Assembly (NCBI GenBank): GCA_038363925.1
Contig: JAQQWL010000002.1
Location: forward strand, 620,001-684,000
Length of the DNA stretch: 64,000 nucleotides
DNA from: Apiospora phragmitis
Taxonomy: Eukaryota; Ascomycota; Sordariomycetes; Amphisphaeriales; Apiosporaceae
Direction: 5' to 3'
The position numbers and the translations under genes were made by a program. Positions 57,801-64,000 of this stretch are shown here, piece by piece (position 1 is the stretch's first letter; the number at the start of each line of letters is the position of its first letter). The notes beneath the pieces were generated by a model. The model did no database searches. It was not told the DNA's origin and was given only the letters and a program-made list of their open reading frames with translations.

Positions 57801-60800
57801 GGACGCGCGACGACTGCGAATTCGCGCTGCGCTGGCGCAATGTCTTGTCCATCGGCCAGGTCCCGTGGCTGCGGCACCACAGTTTTCAGGGGCAGGCGCT
57901 GGTCCCGGCCTCGGCGTACTGCGTCATGGCGCTGGATGCCGCGAGGGCGTTCCTCCGCGGCCGGCCGGCGTCCGTCGTCGAGATCGTGGACATGAGCATT
58001 TTGGCGGGCATCCCCGTGGAGCCCGACTCGGCCGGCGTCGAGGTGCTGTTCTCGCTGACGCCTCGCGCGGAGCCCAAGACGTGGAAGGAGACGTCCATGA
58101 TCGAGGCCGATGTCATGTTGGTCTCTTGCCCAGCAGATGGGACTACCTCCATGACAAAAAACATGTCTGGAGTGCTTCGTATCCGTTTGGGTGAACCAAC
58201 CGCCGGTTCTTTGCCCCGGACACAACAGTCCTCCTCGGAAACGCTGCCGGCAAGCTCCAATGCCTTCTACAAGATGATGGACGATAGCGGCCTCGTCTAT
58301 ACCGGCCCCTTCAGAGCGCTCGAGTCAATAGAGCGTCGGCTTGACTACTCCTCGGCTAATGTCCAAAAGTTGCACTACGAGGACACCACGTCTCTTGCAG
58401 TCAGTCCGGCAACATTAGACACATGTCTCCAATCTGCCTTTCTCACATACTCGGCGCCAGGAGACGGTTCGCTCTGGACTTCCTTCCTGCCCACCCACAT
58501 CAAGCGTCTCAGCTTCAACATGGCGTACTGCGGTGACAACGCACACGAGGAGGCCAGCAAGGACGCGAAACTCCGGGTGGAAAGCACGCTGAAGGAAGCG
58601 CGACCCACCAGCCGCACGGCCAAGGCCGGATTCACCGTCGACATCGACATTTCCAACGAAGCCCTTGGTTGCGAAATCCAGGTAGAGGGACTTTCGGTCA
58701 CGGCCATCGCGGATACGCGCCCCGAGGACGACTATGAACTGTATCTGCACACCGTCTTCGACGTCGACCCCATGGATGAGATTATCCAGGCGCCAGTCGT
58801 GATGGAAGAGCCGGACCAGGTGCTCATTGAGAGTTGCGACCGAGTTGGAGCGTTTTTCTACCGGTCCAAGCACAGTGTACCCCCTTGGTTTTCTTCTGGT
58901 CTGCCGAGAGAGAATTCGACTATAGCAAAGCGTCATTTCTATAATCTTGATGATTCCGAGACCGTTGATAGTCTCATTGATACCTCTCCATATCAGACAT
59001 CCCTAGATTTCATCAAGGAACTCGGCATGGCTGTACCAGATCTTTTACCTAAAGCCATCCCACTTGTCATCGAGCAGACGCACCGTCAGGTCTGGATCAA
59101 CAACCACGTGGGGCGGATAGTGCAGCAGATCACGCACCGCTTCCCTCGGCTGAACGTGTTAAGTCTTCTTGATCCAACCTTGGGACTCGTGGAACATGTC
59201 ATCTCGGGGCTGGGAGCTGGTTTCTTATCTCACACCATCCGGTGCGAGCCGAAGCAGGAGCCTCCTCGCTTGCAGGATATCCCTGCTTCTGTCATGAAAA
59301 AGACCCGTTTCATACACCTTGGTCTATATGATACTCTGACAGACCAATCAGGAGCAGGGGTCCGTGGAAACCTGGTGGTGGTGTCGACATCACAGCTTGA
59401 TAGCAACATCCCCGCAGCCACACTGGACGCCATTCGAGAGTCTATGACGGCAGGCGGGCTTCTGGTGTTAGTCCATTGTCCGGAGATGGGGGTACGCGAC
59501 AGCTTGCGTAGCTTGGAAGTACCAAACGGTCATCCTGTTCTTGATCCGAAAACACCGGAGTGGGCCAAAATCCTTGATCATAGCGGTCACTATGCCAAAC
59601 CAGCGAGACATGCAAACCAGTTCTTTCCAGATGGAGCATCAATCCATGTTCGCCAGGTAAGCGCGGTTATGCCAACACCCGAACGTCCCGGTCCAGCACA
59701 GCTAGAGCCCCCGGTCGACGACCTACTCATTATAGGTGGGCTGGGAGAGGAAACGGTGAAGCTCAGCCAGGCGTTGGGTAGCCGCCTATCTGGATCTTCT
59801 CACAAGGTCTCAACAGCTCGTTCTTTCCAGGACCTAGACTCGGAGTCTATGGCCAGTTTCACCACCGCCATCGTCCTCGCCGATCTTGACGAGTCTGTCA
59901 TGCTGAACATGACTGATCACCGACTCAGGCAGCTCCAGGATTTCTTCCGGCCCAACACAACAGTACTGTGGGCGACCCACGGAGCCAGGCTCGACAGTCC
60001 GGAACACGCCGCCACACTCGGCTTCACCCGCACGATGATCGCCGAGGTTCCCAAGCTCAGACTGCAGGTCATCGACCTGGACACCCTAGAACTGGAAGGC
60101 GCAACCGAGCTGATCAGCGGGTGTTTACGGCAACTATGCTGGCCCGACTCCGGCGTGCCAGCTGAGCTTAACACGAAGGAGCCAGAGGTCTATGTCGAGA
60201 AGGGGCAGCGCCTCATTCCGCGTATCAAGTCTCTGAAGCCGTTCAACGACCGGCTCAACGCCCCCGCCGCGTGATGACCCCTCCGATCAAGTCCATCGTC
60301 GAAGAAAACCTCTTCCGGCCCGACGCGACGTACCTCCTGGTAGGCCTGACGCGCGACCTGGGCCAGAGTCTCTGTCGCCTCTTCACCCGCCACGGCGCGC
60401 GTCACATCGTGCTGGCCAGCCGCAACCCCAACCCGGCGGTCCAGTGGAAGGACAAGCTGGCCCCCTCGGCCCACATCGCCATCGAGCGCCTCGACGTCAC
60501 GGCCCTCGACGACGTCCACGCGTTCCGGCACCGGCTGCTCGCCGCCGGCCACCCGCCCGTCGCCGGCGTCGTGAACGGCGCCATGGTGCTGGACGACCGC
60601 GTCTTCGCGCAGATGGCGTCGGCCGCGACCTGGAACCGGGTGCTCGCGCCCAAGACCGTGGGGTCGGCGAACCTAGACGCCGCGTTCGGGCAGGACGAGA
60701 ACCCGAAGGCACTGGACTTCTTCGTCATGACCAGCTCCTTCGCCGCCGTCGGCGGCCACCCGGGCCAGGCCAACTACGCGGCCGCCAACATGTACATGAA

Positions 60801-61723
60801 CGGCCTCGCGGCGCGGCGGCGGCTGCGCCAGGGTCGCGCGGGCTCCGTGTTGAATATCGGCGTCATCTACGGCCTGGGGCTGCTGCAGCGCGAGAAGGGG
60901 AGCTGTACGCCGGACTCGAGCGGGAGGGGTACCCGCCCGTCTCGGAGCGCGACATCCACCACATGTTCCTCGAGGCCATCGTCGCGGGCCGGCCGCCGTC
61001 GTCATCGAGCAAGGAGGAGAAACAACAACCGCCGTTCGACATCACGACGGGTCTGAAGCGGTTCAAATGGGGTAGCACCAATCCTCTGCACTGGCACCTT
61101 GACCCACGGTTCTCACATTTTACCATCGATGATGATGATGATGATGATGCTGCTGCTGGTGACGGTGAAAGTGCGGCAGGTCAGACACAGCAGACTCTAC
61201 TCCAGGAACTTGAAACGCTCCACGATGTCGAAACGATCACAGCGTCCATCCTGGTGGCTTTTACAGACCGCTTAGAGGCGCTTCTCAGGTTGCCAAAGGG
61301 GGCCGTGAGCCCACAGAACAGCGTGGCGGAACTGGGCATCGACTCCCTCATGTCGGTGGAGATACGCAACTGGTTCTGGAAGGCGTTGGGTCGAGATGTT
61401 GCCATCCTGAAGATCTTGGGCGCGGGCAGCCTACAACGGCGTGAGTATTTTCCTTTCCTATCCCCTTCTGCCACACATGCACTCAACTGGTTCTCACTGA
61501 ACAAAAGAACAAACACCCCTTTTGTACCCCCTTTTGTCCGATTTCTTTATTACCCCTGTTACTAGCGAGAATGATTAGACTAACGAGATCACATACAGTA
61601 TGCCTAGAGTTGGCGGAGCAGATATGTACGGAAAAGACCATGTCGGAGAGCTCGAATCCGGCTGACACCCCGGCGCCATCGGGGGCGCCTTCCGAGTCGG
61701 GCGTGACCCAGGATCGAGGTTAA
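54838..61723 (+). CDS. reducing iterative type I PKS: KS-AT-DH-(dead MT)-KR-ACP, no ER
   Basis: Exons are 54838-55833, 55905-61440 and 61599-61723, about 2,219 residues once three missing bases are allowed (about 55575 in GEG/VAAMF, 60265 in NAPRRVM, 60897 in KGELYAG). KS: DTACSSS with Cys180, [38 protein letters not shown] and LDTCLQ. Where a methyltransferase SAM motif (LEIGAGTGG-like) belongs there is LSLLDPTLG, so the MT looks dead. No enoyl-reductase motif is present. [27 protein letters not shown] and [12 protein letters not shown] with Ser and Tyr kept. [14 protein letters not shown], preceded by an Asp/Ala-rich linker. The last exon adds a Ser/Pro-rich tail, [10 protein letters not shown]...[11 protein letters not shown] and ACP look most like the PKS half of PKS-NRPS hybrids, but no condensation domain follows. 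The product is unknown. Confidence 0.9.
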
Positions 61724-62067
61724 GAGGCGCAGGCGAGGAGAAGGAGTAATAGGAATAGAACATAGACTCAGGGGAGCGCCTGAGACCACGGGATCTGGTG
61801 CTTGCTTGTAGATTGCTCTTGATCATGAAGGGAGAGTATTAGTATATTGTTATTGTTCACTAGGTAGCGGAGGCCCTCTTGCTTAGAGTTGTCAGTACAT
61901 AAAAAAAGGCCATTGTATTATGTCTCTCTCTTGTTACCCTAGGAAGAAATGTACTGCTTAATCTGGTAGCAAATCGGATTGCTTTCTGAATGCCAAAATT
62001 CAAAGACCATTGTCACTTGTTCTAACTCAAGATTTATTTCATTACTTATTGTGTAATTTTTTATAAT
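61724..62067. other. convergent 3' spacer
   Basis: The PKS and the next gene read toward each other across about 340 bp. I see only 3'-UTR-like, AT-rich sequence. Confidence 0.5.
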
Positions 62068-63578
62068 CTACTTGATCCCGAACGTTTTCAACAATCTTTT
62101 TACCTTACCCGGATCCGTCTTTTTCTTCCCTTTTTCCGAGCCATAGGCTAAGCGGTGGTAGTTAAGGAAATCCATGTTATATACACTCTTCACATCCTTG
62201 AGGACCTGTTCAGCAACGACATAAGTCCCCTCTTTCTCGAGCAACTCGGCGCATCTCGCCGCCCGCCGATGCATCAGGAAGAGCCGTTCCAGAGGATCTA
62301 AACGCGGAGGGTCAATGCGAAGGGGGTGGTCACGATCAGAGCTAATGTTCGCTATCAGTTCCTTGAATTCCCAGGGGGAAGCCTTGACCGGATGATACAG
62401 GCACAGCTCCGCCTTGAGGAGCTCGAGTTCGGCTTCGAGCTCCAAGGCCACCTGTTTCGATTGGACCAAGAGGGTCTTGAAATCCTCACGACTGCTTGAT
62501 GGCCTGGCACTGGCTTCCTCCAATGCTTGGATCAGGGCCGGTATAAGATCCACATGGTCCGGAACCAAAAGTACACATTCGACAAAGAATTTTCGAGCAT
62601 GCCCGGAAGAGCCATCGTGGTCCCACTGGTGAATGGCATTAGTTATCGTGGTGAACACATGTCTTCGCCATAGAACCCTTCTAGTAATTGCTTTCCCACT
62701 GTCGTTACAGGGCTTCCGCATCTGTTTGAGGAGCCATTTCTTCACTCGGCTCCAACTATCACCACCGACAATAATTTGGACCACAAGGTCGAGCACCTCT
62801 CTTGTCGTTCTGCATTTGCGGTTGTGTGAGCCTAAGCACAGAGCCAGGAAGATGGGCAAGGAACAACACTTAAGTAAAGCCTACTTACTGAGATTTGTCA
62901 AAATTGCCTTCAAGTAAAACCCTGACTCTATCGCGTTCGATCCAGCGCAATACCATTTGACCTGCTTGGTCGGTCCGTATCTTGGCTTTTGCTCTTTCGA
63001 TGATATCGATGTTATTGCCCACCTTGTGAGAGAGCAGTTGGCGCATGTAAGTCTGTAAGCAAGATCTGGCTTTGGACATTGCCTCCTCAAGCTCATTTTA
63101 GCGTTATGGTTTCGAGGGCTTTCAGGCCATCAACGCGTTTCTTCTTGCCAACTGCTCGCTGGGTTTGAACACCGTTCGTGACGGCCTCCTCGGCCGCCGC
63201 TGCTTCCGTGGGAGGGAAAGCGGGTGGGGAGTGCGGCTGCAGAGGGCCCGGTATGATGGTAGTAAATGGGGTATTGGCGAACTCGAGCCGCTCGCCAAAC
63301 TGGCTCACCATCTTCATCAAGCGGCGCTCGGCCTCGGGCGTGAGATCCCGCCGACCATATAGGGTAGGAGGCGTCGGAGGAAGGGAAGTGGCGGCGGCAG
63401 CGGATGGCGACGAACTAAAGTTGGCACGGCTGCCGCTGCCTTGCTGCGATGGCAATACGAGACGTAGTAGTTTCTTTCTTGACAAGTCGGCCGCCCACCG
63501 AGGGAGAAGATGCCCGTACACGCCACCGGCGCGAATCAGAACAGACAGCGCCATGAGTAGCATATATGACACCACCAC
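62068..63578 (-). CDS. hypothetical protein (possibly two genes)
   Basis: The supported part is 62889-63079 spliced to 62068-62809 (GTAAGT..ATGCAG, phase 2). It reads MSKARSCLQTYMRQLLSHKV, IRTDQAGQMVLRWIERDRV, then TTREVLDLVVQIIVGG, VLWRRHVFTTITNAIHQWD, KFFVECVLLVPDHVDLIPAL and a basic end (GSEKGKKKTDPGKVKRLLKT). It is helical, rich in Glu and Leu, and has no domain I recognise. Upstream, 63093-63578 is an open frame with a possible N-terminal hydrophobic segment (MLLMALSVLIRAGGVYG) and Pro/Ala-rich sequence ending KKKRVDGLKALETITLK. It may be the first part of the same protein after a frame change at 63090, or a separate small gene. Nothing suggests a biosynthetic role with the PKS. Confidence 0.45.
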
Positions 63579-64000
63579 CTTGCCTTTCAGTCGAATATAT
63601 ACGTTGCCTGTTCTGGCAGAAACCTGTCATGGGGTTGACACATCCAAAAATACAATACCATCCCAAGAAGAAACCAAGGCTTGTAAAGTGATGCGCGAGC
63701 TTATCGATAGGTAGATTAGATAGATAGGAAGGCCCCACTATGTGGCCCACCCTGAGGGGAAGTTCCATGGAGTTCCTCGATATTCAACAGTTAATTCAAC
63801 AGCCAAGTTCTCAGCATGCAGCTTTCTTCGAACGACTCGAACGACTGTTTGCAGCTTTTGGCTTGCTTGCCGTCCCTTGGTAACCTCCCTCCAACCACTG
63901 CATAGCCCACACGTTGATGGTACTTCTCATCAAGTCTGTCTAGTATTAGGCACTGCGCTTTCCACTCTGGTTCCGACAGCCATATTCCCTCCGAAGGTTC
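63579..64000. other. right end of window, no gene seen
   Basis: Presumably the upstream region of the minus-strand hypothetical gene. Confidence 0.4.

Noticed and set aside
1..64000. CRISPR array, prophage or bacterial operon
   Set aside because: No direct-repeat array with spacers; introns, intron-split genes and RIP show a fungal nuclear genome.

Overview
The window comes from a filamentous ascomycete, most likely a Sordariomycete. Genes are GC-rich and carry short 50-130 bp introns with GTAAGT-like donors. A CCG-9-type trehalose phosphorylase, a fungal flavohemoglobin, a Zn2Cys6 regulator and an iterative type I polyketide synthase are present. One 3.8 kb island is AT-rich, full of stops and mutated almost only by C-to-T / G-to-A transitions, the signature of repeat-induced point mutation (RIP).

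Layout. 0.2-5.5 kb: a divergent protein kinase, a four-helix membrane protein and a small DUF7770-like gene. 5.8-17.1 kb: an accessory block built from two gene families, each present twice: a RING-finger family and an unnamed family called X here. In copy A (RING minus, X plus) the RING gene is cut in two by nested, RIP-mutated pogo/Fot1-like transposons. In copy B (RING plus, X minus) both genes are nearly intact. A DUF7924-like, PD-(D/E)XK-like gene with a coiled-coil tail lies between the copies. 18.3-19.7 kb: an unrecognised small gene and the C-terminal relic of a berberine-bridge-type FAD oxidase. 20.3-30.0 kb: VPS13, on the minus strand. 31.8-33.2 kb: a DUF3429/TMEM69-like mitochondrial membrane protein with a very long charged tail. 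37.8-39.7 kb: a seven-helix, GPCR-like membrane protein. 41.5-44.2 kb: trehalose phosphorylase in nine exons. 47.4-48.7 kb: flavohemoglobin. 52.4-61.7 kb: a Zn2Cys6 factor and a reducing PKS (KS-AT-DH-dead MT-KR-ACP, no ER) on the same strand, looking like a minimal secondary-metabolite locus. 62.1-63.6 kb: an unrecognised minus-strand gene. The spacers at 33-38, 44-47 and 48.7-52.4 kb are long and hold no convincing gene.

How it fits together. Housekeeping genes (VPS13, the DUF3429 protein, trehalose phosphorylase, flavohemoglobin) alternate with lineage-specific or accessory material. The 5-20 kb block behaves like a fast-evolving compartment: local duplication, transposon insertion, RIP and gene decay. 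The PKS and its probable regulator form a second accessory compartment at the right end.

Caution. At least ten otherwise well-preserved reading frames, including conserved genes, are broken by what looks like one missing base each, often in a short G or C run. I read most of these as sequence or assembly errors rather than pseudogenes. Protein lengths given for those genes assume the base is restored. Family names come from recognising motifs by eye; no search was run.
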